A stretch of 64,000 bases of DNA from Oceaniferula marina (GTDB taxonomy: Bacteria; Verrucomicrobiota; Verrucomicrobiia; Verrucomicrobiales; Akkermansiaceae): assembly GCF_013391475.1 (NCBI RefSeq), contig NZ_JACBAZ010000011.1:19492-83491 (forward strand), given 5' to 3'. How positions within the stretch are numbered: position 1 is the first letter of the stretch; each line of letters opens with the position of its first letter. Shown one piece after another: positions 18,005 through 27,336 of the stretch. The notes beneath the pieces were generated by a model. It had not been told where the DNA came from and made no database searches. It was given only the letters and a program-made list of their open reading frames with translations. The translations under genes were made by a program, and so were the position numbers.

Positions 18005-19219
18005 ATGACAAAAATATCGATACCATACCTTGTTGTTGCCACCCTTGTCGGGGGGCTTGTTCAGGCGGCTGATTGGCCGAGCTACCAGCATGACAACCGG
18101 CGGTCGGGAATGACGTCGGAGCAACTTGATGCCGCGGCGCTTTCGCTTTCATGGGTTTTTTCGGCTAAGGCCCGGCCCCAGCCAGCATGGCGCGGTAAGA
18201 TGGAGCGTGATTCCTACGCAAAAAAGAGTTTCCTTGCTGATACCTATGATTATGACAAGGCCTTTAACCTGATCGCTGCGGATGGCCGTGTGTATTTTGG
18301 CTCATCATCGGGCAATGCTTGCGTGGCATTGGATGCGGCAAGTGGAGCCGAGCTATGGAGAGTTCCGGTGGGAGGGGCTGTTCGGGTGGCTCCAGCTTAC
18401 GACAACGGGCGAGTGTATTTCGGTTCGGATGATGGTGTGGCTTATTGTGTGAATGCTGTGGATGGAGCGTTGCAATGGAAATACCGTGGGGGGGCGTCGG
18501 ATATTCTGATAGCCAGTGATCATAAATTTTTATCACGACAGCCGTGCCGCACTGGAGTACTTGTGCAGGATGGTTCGGTGTATTGCGGTTTTGGTTTGTT
18601 GAGTTGGCATGGAAACATCATGTCGAAGTTGGATGCTGCTACGGGTGATGAGCAGAATAAAACGCAACTCAGTGGTAGCGGTTATAGTTTTGAGGGGCTG
18701 TTGTTAGCTGATAGTTCCCAGCTATACGTCACCCAAGGGAGATACGCCCCAGCTGTTTTTTCACTGTCAAATGTATCGTTGCAGGGAAAACTGCCGGGTT
18801 GTGGTGGGACCTATGCAACCTTGAGCACGTCAGGGGCGGTGTTTCATGGACCGGGGCACCGGGGTGTGAGAGCGGATCATCTTCAGGAAAGCACGGCGAG
18901 TAGCCGGGCGGGAGTGACGACCCATCGCTTTATGAATCGCATTCTCGTGAACGGCTCTGATCGCTTTGCCTTGGTTCGGGATGCTATTCAGGCGACTGGC
19001 GCTCAGACCTGGGTTCAAGGGCTGGAAAAACCCGTGACCCTTATCATGGGCGGCGGGACCCTTTATGTTGGTGCACGTAAGCAGGTGGTCGCAATCGATT
19101 CCTCTACGGGAACGGTGCTCAACATATTCCCAGTAGAAGGGGATGCCTATAGTTTAGCGGTTGCCGATGGTAAGCTCTTTGCCTCTACGACGGTGGGGAA
19201 GATTTATTGCTTTAAGTAA
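18005..19219 (+). CDS. Secreted PQQ-like beta-propeller protein
   Basis: Signal peptide at residues 1-21 (ends LVQAAD), followed by DWPSYQHDNRRSGMT, the usual opening of PQQ-like quinoprotein propellers in Verrucomicrobiota and Planctomycetota. Propeller blades are recognisable by repeats such as GRVYFGSSSGNACVALDAA, GRVYFGSDDGVAYCVNAVDG and GTLYVGARKQVVAIDSSTG. At 404 residues it is a single propeller with no catalytic dehydrogenase domain, so it may be a scaffold or binding protein rather than an enzyme. It is probably co-transcribed with the giant fusion protein 53 bp upstream, whose C-terminus has the same type of propeller. Confidence 0.86.
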   Translation: MTKISIPYLVVATLVGGLVQAADWPSYQHDNRRSGMTSEQLDAAALSLSWVFSAKARPQPAWRGKMERDSYAKKSFLADTYDYDKAFNLIAADGRVYFGSSSGNACVALDAASGAELWRVPVGGAVRVAPAYDNGRVYFGSDDGVAYCVNAVDGALQWKYRGGASDILIASDHKFLSRQPCRTGVLVQDGSVYCGFGLLSWHGNIMSKLDAATGDEQNKTQLSGSGYSFEGLLLADSSQLYVTQGRYAPAVFSLSNVSLQGKLPGCGGTYATLSTSGAVFHGPGHRGVRADHLQESTASSRAGVTTHRFMNRILVNGSDRFALVRDAIQATGAQTWVQGLEKPVTLIMGGGTLYVGARKQVVAIDSSTGTVLNIFPVEGDAYSLAVADGKLFASTTVGKIYCFK

Positions 19220-19271
19220 GAAGTTAGGGAAGGCCATCGCGTGGGAGTGGAAAGAGCCTCCATGACCTTTG

Positions 19272-19425
19272 TTATTTGTCCGCCTTTCCCGCTCCTTTGG
19301 CAAGACGGGCCATCAAGGTGTCAAAGCAAGGTGGTTTTTTACCTTGGTCTTCTGCGGCTTCCTTGCGTCGGATGTCCTTCGGCTTTCAGTGCCTGGTCAT
19401 ACCAATAGGGGTTGAACGCATTCAT
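19272..19425 (-). pseudogene. Frameshifted 50-codon ORF coupled to the OPA transporter gene
   Basis: On the minus strand an ATG overlaps the TGA of the transporter gene (ATGA at 19425-19422), the arrangement of a coupled downstream gene. The frame reads MNAFNPYWYDQALKAE and then continues into junk. Removing one base near 19378 joins it to DIRRKEAAEDQGKKPPCF and then DTLMARLAKGAGKADK, ending at TAA 19274-19272. The intact product would be about 50 residues, charged and without a membrane segment. I do not recognise the family. Either it is a recent pseudogene or the base is a sequencing/assembly error. As it is positioned in the phosphonate operon, a role there is possible. Confidence 0.55.
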
Positions 19426-20681
19426 GATTTTCTGATTTCTTTGCGTTTGGCGGCAGGTGTTAAAATGAGGATGGCGCTTATGCTAAGGAGAATGAAAAGA
19501 ATAAAAACGGCGTCCCAGCCGTAGCGTTGTTGAATCCAGATCGGAAGAATGCCGGAGAGAATACCTCCAAGGGAGCCGATGCCATTGACGATCCCCGTTG
19601 CAGAGCCGGAATTTTCTGCCCCTCCGACATCCTGGGCCGCCGTGCCGGAAACGAGGGAATCCGCGATGTAGAGGAAAAAGCCGACAAGCGCGAGACCGAG
19701 CACGACCATCCAGAGACCACCTTGAGCCAGACCACGGAACGCAAAAAGCCCCACGGTCATGCCGATGAGTGCCAGCCATGCCAGCCTGCCCCGGTTTTTG
19801 ACAAATAATTTGTCTGCAATGACTCCTCCTAGGAGCAACCCGAGAAAGCCGCCGGCTTCGAAGCCGTTGGATGCATAAGCGGAGATATCTTTGGCGAAGC
19901 CCTTGGTTTCAACCAGGTAAAGTGGTAGCCAGGTAAAAAAAGTGTATCGAACAAATTTAAGGGAGAAATAGGCCGCTCCATACATTAGGATAACCGGATG
20001 GGTAAGCATTCGAACGAAGCTGGACTGCTTCTTTGTGCTGGAGGATTCGTGACGGGAGCGGCGTTCGATCTGATGGTTTTTATCTTCCGGGGTATTGATT
20101 AAAAAGAGACCTTGGACGATCCCCACCAGGATGAGAATCGCGCCATGAATAAAAACCGCATGTTTCCAGCTATAGTTTTCTCCCACGAGGTAGCCCGCAA
20201 GGGTATTGGCTCCAAGGCTGCCACCGATGTAACACGTCATCCAGAATCCCATCACCCGACCTCGCTTGGAGTGGGGGATCCAGGCGCTGATCAGTTTGCA
20301 GTTATTGGACCACCCGGTGGATTGGGCCAATCCATTTAATGAATACACGATGAAAATGACGCCAAAAACCGGGAACAAGCCGATGGCGATGGCGGCCAAG
20401 CCGGAACAGAGCATGCCACAGAAGATCAGTTTTTTCGGACCGTGTTTGTCTCCCAGTGCTCCACTGACAAACTGTCCGATGGCATACACGGAGAGGTAGC
20501 CCGTTTGGATGAGTCCAATTTGATTTTTCGTCAGGATCCCTTCCTCGACTAGTGTCGGAGTAATGATGCCAAAGTATTTTCTGCCGAAATAGTAGAAGAA
20601 ATAGGCAATGTAAGTGAGCAGCACCATGCGTAATTGGAGATTGCGCAGGTTGTGGGAGGCATGGGGAAGGGGGCTTGGCAT
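19422..20681 (-). CDS. MFS transporter of the organophosphate:phosphate antiporter (OPA) type
   Basis: Twelve-TM major facilitator of 419 residues. The N-terminal YIAYFFYYFGRKYFGIITPTL and GALGDKHGPKKLIFCGML segments, and NGLAQSTGWSNNCKLISAWI with GFWMTCYIGGSLGA, resemble GlpT/UhpT/PgtP-type antiporters that exchange phosphorylated organics for phosphate. It is the fourth gene of the phnA-phnY-phnW operon, 36 bp after phnW. The best inference is that it imports 2-aminoethylphosphonate or phosphonoacetate, or exports the phosphate released, in place of an ABC importer. The specific substrate cannot be told from sequence. Confidence 0.88.
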   Translation of the reverse strand: MPSPLPHASHNLRNLQLRMVLLTYIAYFFYYFGRKYFGIITPTLVEEGILTKNQIGLIQTGYLSVYAIGQFVSGALGDKHGPKKLIFCGMLCSGLAAIAIGLFPVFGVIFIVYSLNGLAQSTGWSNNCKLISAWIPHSKRGRVMGFWMTCYIGGSLGANTLAGYLVGENYSWKHAVFIHGAILILVGIVQGLFLINTPEDKNHQIERRSRHESSSTKKQSSFVRMLTHPVILMYGAAYFSLKFVRYTFFTWLPLYLVETKGFAKDISAYASNGFEAGGFLGLLLGGVIADKLFVKNRGRLAWLALIGMTVGLFAFRGLAQGGLWMVVLGLALVGFFLYIADSLVSGTAAQDVGGAENSGSATGIVNGIGSLGGILSGILPIWIQQRYGWDAVFILFILLSISAILILTPAAKRKEIRKS

Positions 20682-20717
20682 TGGCGAAGTTGAGTGGATC
20701 GTGGGGGTGAGTTTGTG

Positions 20718-21851
20718 TTATGATCCTAGCAACTCGTATTCATATGCCCAGTACATTGATTCTTCTACCGCTCGTAGGAGCCGGGTAATGTCTTCCGGGA
20801 AGACATGTCCGATGGTGCCGATGCGGAAGCTGTCGATGCCTGTGACTTTGCCGGGGTAGATGACAAAGCCTTTCTCCTTGAGGGAGTTGTAAAACTTCAT
20901 AAAGTTGTAGTCTACATGTTCCGGGTTGTAAAATCCAGTGATAATCGGGCTGTGATATTTTTCCGGCAACACGCACCGGAAACCGAGTTTTTCCATGCCC
21001 GAGACCAGTCGTCGTTGGTTTTCTGAGTAGCGCTTGTAGCGTGCAAAGACGCCTCCTTCGGCTTCCAGTTCGAGCATGGCCTGGTAAAAAGCACGGGTCA
21101 CATGAGTGGGACTGGTAAAGCGCCATTTGCCTTTGCCTGTCTCGTGTCCGCGCCATTGCTTGTAGAGGTCGAGTGAGAGGGAGCGGGCGATACCTTCGGT
21201 TTTTCTGAGTTCACAGGTTTTGGCGATGATAAAACCAAACCCAGGGACCCCTTGAATGCACTTGTTGGCCGAGGAGACAAGGAAGTCGATTCCAAGCTCG
21301 GCAACATCAAGAGGGACACCTCCGAAAGCGGACATTGAGTCGACCATGAAGATTTTGTCATGTGTTTTAACCACCTTGGCAATGTCCTCGAGCGGGTTCA
21401 TCATACCGGTCGTTGTTTCGTTGTGAACGGCAATGACATGGGTGATTTGCTTGTCTTCAAGCAGGGCTTGCTCCAAGCGCTTGAGGTCGGGGGGAGCAAG
21501 TTCTCCGCTATCGTGTACTAGATGCTTGATCTTAAGGTAGGATGCAATTTCGGCGAGTCGATCGCCATACGCACCATTGGTGAGAACGAGTAATTTTCCG
21601 TCATCTGGAACCACGGAGCCGATCATGGATTCCACTGAGAAGGTTCCGCTTCCTTGCATGAGCACGCAGGTGTAGTCCTCTGGTCGGGTGGCGGTGGCTA
21701 ATTGGATCAGACCTTGGCGAATCGGGGTGATGATGCCGAGGTTGTAGTCATCATCCCAGGTACACCAATCTCGCAGCATGGCTTCACGGACCGTGGGAGA
21801 CGTGGACAGAGGACCGGGAGTGAGGAGTATATACGGGTTGTCAGTGTTCAT
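20718..21851 (-). CDS. phnW: 2-aminoethylphosphonate--pyruvate transaminase
   Basis: PLP enzyme converting 2-aminoethylphosphonate and pyruvate to phosphonoacetaldehyde and alanine. Recognised by the N-terminal [20 protein letters not shown] and [13 protein letters not shown]-binding [12 protein letters not shown], Asp171 in [10 protein letters not shown] and the Schiff-base Lys197 in [12 protein letters not shown]. The C-terminal FRIGTIGHV motif is present too. The frame is open up to 22043 inside phnY; ATG 21851 gives a 377-residue protein of family length starting at MNTDNPY, and is the real start. It follows phnY by 55 bp. Confidence 0.95.
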   Translation of the reverse strand: MNTDNPYILLTPGPLSTSPTVREAMLRDWCTWDDDYNLGIITPIRQGLIQLATATRPEDYTCVLMQGSGTFSVESMIGSVVPDDGKLLVLTNGAYGDRLAEIASYLKIKHLVHDSGELAPPDLKRLEQALLEDKQITHVIAVHNETTTGMMNPLEDIAKVVKTHDKIFMVDSMSAFGGVPLDVAELGIDFLVSSANKCIQGVPGFGFIIAKTCELRKTEGIARSLSLDLYKQWRGHETGKGKWRFTSPTHVTRAFYQAMLELEAEGGVFARYKRYSENQRRLVSGMEKLGFRCVLPEKYHSPIITGFYNPEHVDYNFMKFYNSLKEKGFVIYPGKVTGIDSFRIGTIGHVFPEDITRLLRAVEESMYWAYEYELLGS

Positions 21852-21906
21852 GCTTGCGAGAGGTGGTGGGGGGGTGTCCGGTTGGGTTGGAGATTGGTAG
21901 GGGGGC

Positions 21907-23331
21907 TCATTCCCAGGGGATGGAAAAGGTCTTGGTGTTTTGCATGAATTTGACAGCTTCGGTGACGCCTTCCTTAATGCCGAGTCCTGAGTCCTTGATA
22001 CCTCCAAATGGGCTGCTTTCGATTCGGAAACCTGGGATTTCATTGATGTTGGTGGTTCCGGTTCGGAGGTGTTTGGCTGCTTTGAGCGCTTCTGTCATGT
22101 TGTTGGTGACGATGCCTGAGCTCAGACCAAAATTGCCGGAATTGTAGTATTGGATGGCGTCGTCGAGGTCTATGATGGCGATGATGGGGGCGAGTGGGCC
22201 AAACGATTCTTCTGCCACCATCGGAGTGTCACGCGGGACATGGCTGATAACGGTGGGTTCCATCAGCGCTCCATTCCGATTGCCCCCCAGCAAGACCCGG
22301 GCACCATCCGTTTCAGCCCGGCGCAGGACCTGTTCCAGATAGATGGCGGCAGGTTCATCGATGACGGTGCCAACTCTCGTTTCGGGATGTTCCGGGTCGC
22401 CAGCGATGTATTCTTTGGCTTGTTCGACAAAGCGGGAGGTGAATGTTTCGAGGATCGATTCTTGTACGAGCAGACGTTTGACGGCGGTGCAGCGTTGTCC
22501 GGAATTACGGAAGCAGCCTTCGGCAGCCAGCTTGACGGCGAGATCGATATCGGCGTCTTCGAGGATGATCAGCGGGGAGTTTCCTCCGAGTTCGAGGCAG
22601 GTTTTTTTGTAGCCTGCTATCTTGGCGATGTGTTTGCCAACCTTCACTGAACCTGTGAAGGAAATCATTTCCACCCGATCATCGGTGATCATGGGGGTGA
22701 CGATTGTGTCGATGTCACCGGAAACAACCGAGAGCATCCAGCCGGGTAGTCCGGCTTCGTAGAGCAGTTCGGCAAAGCGGATGGCCGTCAGGGGTGATTT
22801 GTCCGAGGGTTTGAGAATCATTGGAGCTCCGGCAGCAATGGCAGGAGCTACTTTGTGCACTACCTGATTCAGTGGGTGGTTAAAAGGGGTTATGGCGCAG
22901 ATCAATTGGAGAGGCTGCTTGAAGGTGATGATCTTTCGGTTTTTTCCCTGTGGAGAAATATCACAGGAGAAGACCTCCCCATCATCCTTGAGGGCCTCGA
23001 TTGCGGCAAATTCAAGGACCTCCGAACTGCGTCCGGTTTCATACATGCTCTCTCGTATGCAGAGTCCGGTTTCCCTGCAAATCAGCTGTGCCAGTTCTTC
23101 ACGGTGTTCTGCTAACAGATTTGCAGCTTTTCTCAGAATGGTATGGCGTTCGTAGCGACTCAGTGGGGTGTGCTGACCTCTGAGCGCTGCATCTATCGCC
23201 TGATCGAGTTGTTCAGGGGTGATGTTACTGACCGTTCCGGTCAGGGTGTTGTTCCAAGGGTAGAAAACGTCAAGTTTATCGGAGCTGTGGACGGCTTCTC
23301 CGGCAATGTAGGATGGCAGGTCGAGTGACAT
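21907..23331 (-). CDS. phnY: Phosphonoacetaldehyde dehydrogenase
   Basis: Aldehyde dehydrogenase superfamily, oxidising phosphonoacetaldehyde to phosphonoacetate with NAD+. Residues seen: Asn151 in TPFNHPLN, the NAD-binding [14 protein letters not shown], general base Glu247 in LELGGNSPL and nucleophile Cys281 in [12 protein letters not shown]. The Arg before the cysteine matches the phosphonate-binding Arg described for the Sinorhizobium enzyme. Length 474 aa is normal. The assignment to PhnY rather than another ALDH rests on the direct neighbours phnA (24 bp upstream) and phnW (55 bp downstream). Confidence 0.93.
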   Translation of the reverse strand: MSLDLPSYIAGEAVHSSDKLDVFYPWNNTLTGTVSNITPEQLDQAIDAALRGQHTPLSRYERHTILRKAANLLAEHREELAQLICRETGLCIRESMYETGRSSEVLEFAAIEALKDDGEVFSCDISPQGKNRKIITFKQPLQLICAITPFNHPLNQVVHKVAPAIAAGAPMILKPSDKSPLTAIRFAELLYEAGLPGWMLSVVSGDIDTIVTPMITDDRVEMISFTGSVKVGKHIAKIAGYKKTCLELGGNSPLIILEDADIDLAVKLAAEGCFRNSGQRCTAVKRLLVQESILETFTSRFVEQAKEYIAGDPEHPETRVGTVIDEPAAIYLEQVLRRAETDGARVLLGGNRNGALMEPTVISHVPRDTPMVAEESFGPLAPIIAIIDLDDAIQYYNSGNFGLSSGIVTNNMTEALKAAKHLRTGTTNINEIPGFRIESSPFGGIKDSGLGIKEGVTEAVKFMQNTKTFSIPWE

Positions 23332-23355
23332 GGCAAATTTGTAAGTTGGGGGAGC

Positions 23356-24606
23356 TTAGGCTCCGGCATTGCAGGCAAAGGCAAAGACGTCGAAATTTCT
23401 AGGGTCTGCGGATGCTATTTTCCGATATTCTTCATTCAAGGGTTCGGACAGCAACAGGGGAACCATTTCTTCATATCGTCCTCCGTGAGAACGTAGCCCC
23501 CCCTGGAGCACGCTGAGGTCGTGATCGGCTTCCGTTTTGCCGACAACCACATCCCTTCCGGACAGCACGCAGATGTCTCCGACCCTGTCCGGGGCAAGTT
23601 CGAGTTTGAGCGCTGCGAGGTTCCGGCCATAGACTTCAGTGATACCCTCTTGTTGATAGAGGAAATCGATCATTTCTTCTTTCCGGGATGGCTCATCGAG
23701 ATGAACCATCACTAACGAACCGAGTGCGCCATGGTGGACAACGTAAGGGTCGGTGATTGGGCAAATGACCCGGATGCCCTCAGGTCCGAATTGCTGCTTC
23801 AATAGAGATTCTACGTAGATGACTTTAGGTTTTCCTTGGGCATCGTTTTTGGCGTTCATGCCATGGTCTGCCGTGGCTGCAACAATACAACCGGCATCGA
23901 GCAGTCGTCCAATCTGGGCGTCGAGTTGCTGATGGAAGTTGAGCGACTCCAGTTCGTGGGGCGCAAACTTATGCTGCATGTAATCGGTGAGCGAAAGGTA
24001 GAGGAAGTCGGCTTTGCCTTGCTCGGCCAATGCTGCTCCAGCCTCGAGCACGTAGATCGAGGCGTCCCCCGAGTAGATCTCGGGTTGAGGTTTGCCAATG
24101 ATTTCCTCAGCCTTGTCCACTCCGTGGGTATCTTTTGTTGCTTCGTTGACTTTTTCAGAGGAAAAAACGATGCCTCCACGCTCGACGATTCCATCGCCGA
24201 GCACGGTGCGCAGTTTTTCCTTGGCGGTGATGAATGCCACGTTGCGGCCGGCATCGGCGGCGGCATTGAGCAGGGTGTCACAGCGGCGAAATTCCGGCGA
24301 GTTCATCATGACTTCCTCGCCGGTGTCCGGATTGAGGAAAAAGTTGCCGCAGATCCCGGTGACAGAAGGGGGGACTCCGGTGACAATAGCGGAGTTGTTG
24401 ACGTTGGTGAAGCTGGGAAGGGCTCCTCGCACCATACCGCGGTAGCCTTTTTTGACCATGGCCTCGAGCCTGGGCATGTACCCTTGGGCGATGGATTCGG
24501 TGATGTATTCATCCGCACAGCCGTCAATACAGATGACAGCAATAGGACGTGCCGGTGGACTGTAGGTGCGACAGTTGACGGTGAATGCTTGATCGGAAAT
24601 ATTCAT
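23356..24606 (-). CDS. phnA: Phosphonoacetate hydrolase
   Basis: Alkaline-phosphatase-superfamily zinc enzyme that cleaves the C-P bond of phosphonoacetate to acetate and phosphate. The metal-binding Asp28 (VICIDGCADEY) and nucleophile Thr67 (LPSFTNVNNSAIVTG) align with Asp29 and Thr68 of the Sinorhizobium enzyme. The second metal site is in AATADHGMNAKND, and a C-terminal GGLRSHGGRYEEMVPLL holds the last His. Full length at 416 aa. A good ribosome site (AGGGG) lies before ATG 24606. First gene of the operon phnA-phnY-phnW-transporter; the 141 bp upstream should hold the promoter. Confidence 0.94.
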   Translation of the reverse strand: MNISDQAFTVNCRTYSPPARPIAVICIDGCADEYITESIAQGYMPRLEAMVKKGYRGMVRGALPSFTNVNNSAIVTGVPPSVTGICGNFFLNPDTGEEVMMNSPEFRRCDTLLNAAADAGRNVAFITAKEKLRTVLGDGIVERGGIVFSSEKVNEATKDTHGVDKAEEIIGKPQPEIYSGDASIYVLEAGAALAEQGKADFLYLSLTDYMQHKFAPHELESLNFHQQLDAQIGRLLDAGCIVAATADHGMNAKNDAQGKPKVIYVESLLKQQFGPEGIRVICPITDPYVVHHGALGSLVMVHLDEPSRKEEMIDFLYQQEGITEVYGRNLAALKLELAPDRVGDICVLSGRDVVVGKTEADHDLSVLQGGLRSHGGRYEEMVPLLLSEPLNEEYRKIASADPRNFDVFAFACNAGA

Positions 24607-24747
24607 ATGACCCCTGCCAATATAACAGCCTTCCGGCTTGCGTGAATGGCTGAATTGTCATTTAGAATATCATTTTTAACACTCGTAGGTGTCATTATTG
24701 AGCGATTAGAGAGGCGCAAGGGAGCCATGTGGCAGCTTCACGTTTAC

Positions 24748-26295
24748 CTAGTCATCGCCAAGCTGTTCCATGAGTTGGGGGTGACGATCAAATGCGGCTT
24801 CGAAGGCAAAGGCATAGTGTTTCCAGCGCCCGACAGAGCGGGTGTGTATGGGCTGGGTGATTTCCAGGTAGGTTGGGGAATTGACGGGGTGTTGGGTGCG
24901 TGTTGATAAATAGTTGGAAATTTGCGCGTCCCATGGAAGGTCGAGTAATTTGAGCGTGGCCATCACCGTTTGCTTGAGATTGCGCACGGTATCTTCATAT
25001 TGAACTTCATGCCATTGGTCTTCGGGGATGGACTGTTTGATCCCTTGCCAGTAGGAAAGTTCCTTGCTGATCCAGTCGAGAGTGGTGTTGGGGTCGAGAA
25101 AATGGGCACTGATTGAGTTCAATGGAAGGAATCGAAGAAAGCAGCTTACTGCGATGTCGCGTGGGTCTCTTAATGCATAGAGGATCTTGGCGTGTGGAAA
25201 CATACGCAAAAAAACAGGAAGTTGTCCTGTGGCGGAGGGGTTTTTGTCGAGTAAAACCCGGTGGTTTTCGTTAGGGGGGGAATGCTGGGCAAATAGTTTC
25301 CAATACTTGAGGCCTGCACTTCGGGCGCTTGCTTTTGTGATACGTTGGAATGCGGACGCTCCGTCCTCGCCAGCCTTCGCATGGCCAAACATCGAGCCAT
25401 GGAGATAGCGGGGAAAGATGTTCAGTTCGTCAAATGATTGAATCATGGGGTGGGATCCGATGACTCGCTCAAACAAGGTGGTTCCAGAACGTGGGCAGCC
25501 GGTCAGCATACATGGTGTTAACTTGCTCGCTCGCGTAGAATTTTTCCAAGACTCCAGAGTTTCCGAGGAGAACACTTCGGCGATTTCCTTTTGTCGATTT
25601 CTCCAGAGGTGATCCGTTTCCATCATGTCTTTTGCCGCGGGGCGAAGTAAGTCCTTTGCCTTGGATGCTGATCGGTAGGCTGAATGATAATCCCCCTGAG
25701 CGTCTTCAATGTTAGCGAGTTCATACCAGGCTTCTGAGCGATGATAAAAATGAGCGGACTCCTCATTCGCGACATTAAGAAATTGATTGATTGCCTTCGT
25801 GTGTTCGCCTTCACGTCTTAATAGTCGGCCATGTAGAAGCACCAGAGCCGGGAGTGTTGGGTTTTTTGATAGAGCTGGCTCCAGCCATTGACGTGCACGT
25901 TCCGTTTGGTGGCGGCGCTCATAGTAAATAACCAATTCGATGACGGCTTCGAGGCAGTCTGGAGATGCTGCTGCGAGCTGTAGGTATTCGAGGGCTTCAT
26001 CTGGCATGTGGGCCATACGGTAGCTTTGCCCAATGAGTTCTGCCGCCTGGGGTGTTTGTTTGGCATGATGGTCCAGTTTTGTTAGCAATGCTTTGGCCTC
26101 CCTGATGTGATGGGCATCTCCAAGGGCGCGTGCGGCATCGATTAAGGCTGTTTGGTTGCAGGGGTGTTTCCTTGCTGCCATTTGGAAAAAGGTCAAAGCC
26201 TTGAGCGGTTGGTGTTCCCAAAGTTCTCTGGCTTTGTGTAGCTCAGGAAGGTCTTCACTTGTCCAAGCCTGGTGATGAGCTGTTTGTTTCCGCAT
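24748..26295 (-). CDS. TPR-containing sulfotransferase
   Basis: The N-terminal half (about residues 1-230) is built of tetratricopeptide-like helical repeats (ALTFFQMAARKHPCNQTAL, ALEYLQLAAASPDCLEAV, ARQWLEPALSKNPTLPALV). The C-terminal half is a PAPS-dependent sulfotransferase with the 5'-phosphosulfate-binding loop GCPRSGTTLFERVIGSHP near residue 265 and the 3'-phosphate site ALRDPRDIAVSCFLRF. It transfers sulfate to an unknown protein, glycan or lipid. The protein is cytoplasmic by sequence (no signal or TM). It starts 72 bp after the end of the PEP-CTERM gene, with a terminator between, so it is transcribed separately. Confidence 0.9.
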   Translation of the reverse strand: MRKQTAHHQAWTSEDLPELHKARELWEHQPLKALTFFQMAARKHPCNQTALIDAARALGDAHHIREAKALLTKLDHHAKQTPQAAELIGQSYRMAHMPDEALEYLQLAAASPDCLEAVIELVIYYERRHQTERARQWLEPALSKNPTLPALVLLHGRLLRREGEHTKAINQFLNVANEESAHFYHRSEAWYELANIEDAQGDYHSAYRSASKAKDLLRPAAKDMMETDHLWRNRQKEIAEVFSSETLESWKNSTRASKLTPCMLTGCPRSGTTLFERVIGSHPMIQSFDELNIFPRYLHGSMFGHAKAGEDGASAFQRITKASARSAGLKYWKLFAQHSPPNENHRVLLDKNPSATGQLPVFLRMFPHAKILYALRDPRDIAVSCFLRFLPLNSISAHFLDPNTTLDWISKELSYWQGIKQSIPEDQWHEVQYEDTVRNLKQTVMATLKLLDLPWDAQISNYLSTRTQHPVNSPTYLEITQPIHTRSVGRWKHYAFAFEAAFDRHPQLMEQLGDD

Positions 26296-26304
26296 GATAA
26301 AATA

Positions 26305-26338
26305 TAAAAAAAAGCCAGTTTCTGGTGAAACTGACTTT
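26305..26338 (-). terminator. Rho-independent terminator of the PEP-CTERM gene
   Basis: On the minus strand AGTCAGTTTC pairs with GAAACTGGCT (26336-26313) over a short loop, followed by a run of T (A-run on the plus strand, 26305-26313). It closes the PEP-CTERM gene and separates it from the sulfotransferase gene. Confidence 0.8.
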
Positions 26339-26367
26339 TAAATGATTTGCTGTAAAATGGCGACCGT

Positions 26368-27141
26368 TTATTTACGTCGACGTAGAATCAACGCAAGGCC
26401 TCCGAGGCCGACTAGAGCAGCAGATGAGGGTTCGGGAACCGTGGTGATATCAACAATGACATCATCAGCATACCAGTCGTTGGCTCCTCCTGCGGCATGT
26501 CCGGTTCCTGCAACGAAGGTGACGGTAAGGGACTGAGCCGATGCCGGGACAGTGTTGGAAAGCTCATATTGGGCCCACCAGTCGGGGTCGGTTTCCGAGG
26601 TAGCGTTGTTGCCACCACCTGGATTTACGATTTTATCCGCGGTATTGATCTGGTTGGTTGTTACTCCCCGGTCGAGGGTGAATGTGGAGAGCGCGGCTCC
26701 CGATCCGTCTGTGGATGAGAAAAACTGAAGCTGGGTTGCAACGATGTTACCGTCGCCACTGTAGCCCGCCATCCAGGAACCAAAGGTAAAAGTTCCGTTG
26801 CCGTTGGCGATATTGGCCAAGTCAGCACCGCTGAGAGAGGTGCTGAGGTCGACAGTTTGTGATGGAGCTCTGAGACCTTTGTAAGTATCGGCTGCAGTGT
26901 CAGAGGTTGCTTCATAAAGCAGGGGACCTTGTGTTCCTGAGTAAGTTTGACTGTAAAGGTGCATGCTTCCCCAGCCTGTGATGGTTCTATCACCGCCTCC
27001 TCCTGCACCGATGGGGGTTCCTGAGTCGTTGTCGAATCCTGGGTTTACGATGACGTTTGCGCCGTGGACGCTGCCGACAAAAGCTGTAGCCCCAAGAAGA
27101 GCGCTTAGTCCGATGTGTTTGTGTTTCATATTTGAATACAT
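26368..27141 (-). CDS. PEP-CTERM sorting domain protein
   Basis: Exported protein of 257 residues with a signal peptide (residues 1-27, ending FVGSVHGA), a central beta-rich domain and a C-terminal PEP-CTERM tail: VPEPSSAALVGLGGLALIL followed by RRRK. The central region begins NVIVNPGFDNDSGTP, typical of a carbohydrate-binding-like jelly roll. The tail marks it for exosortase/archaeosortase-type processing at the cell envelope; no exosortase gene is in the window. A terminator follows at 26305-26338. Its tail is nearly identical to that of the other PEP-CTERM protein at 50224-50952. Confidence 0.88.
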   Translation of the reverse strand: MYSNMKHKHIGLSALLGATAFVGSVHGANVIVNPGFDNDSGTPIGAGGGGDRTITGWGSMHLYSQTYSGTQGPLLYEATSDTAADTYKGLRAPSQTVDLSTSLSGADLANIANGNGTFTFGSWMAGYSGDGNIVATQLQFFSSTDGSGAALSTFTLDRGVTTNQINTADKIVNPGGGNNATSETDPDWWAQYELSNTVPASAQSLTVTFVAGTGHAAGGANDWYADDVIVDITTVPEPSSAALVGLGGLALILRRRK

Positions 27142-27336
27142 TTGTGATGTTTGTTGTGGCTCTTTGATTTGGTAGCCGCAATCAAGAGGATATTATCATG
27201 GAGCAGCTCTCATGGAATAGCATAATTATCAGGAGGCCTGTCAATTTCGACATGATTGTTTGTTGTTGGTCAGACAGGATAGGCCTCGGGAACTCATTGA
27301 AATATGAGAGCCTTGGTTGACGTTATGGATGGTTGA

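Noticed and set aside
21852..22043. N-terminal extension of phnW
   Set aside because: It overlaps the end of phnY and has Pro/Ser-rich non-family sequence; family length starts at 21851.
23836..24645. 269-codon plus-strand ORF over phnA
   Set aside because: Antisense shadow; the minus strand encodes a full phosphonoacetate hydrolase with its catalytic residues.
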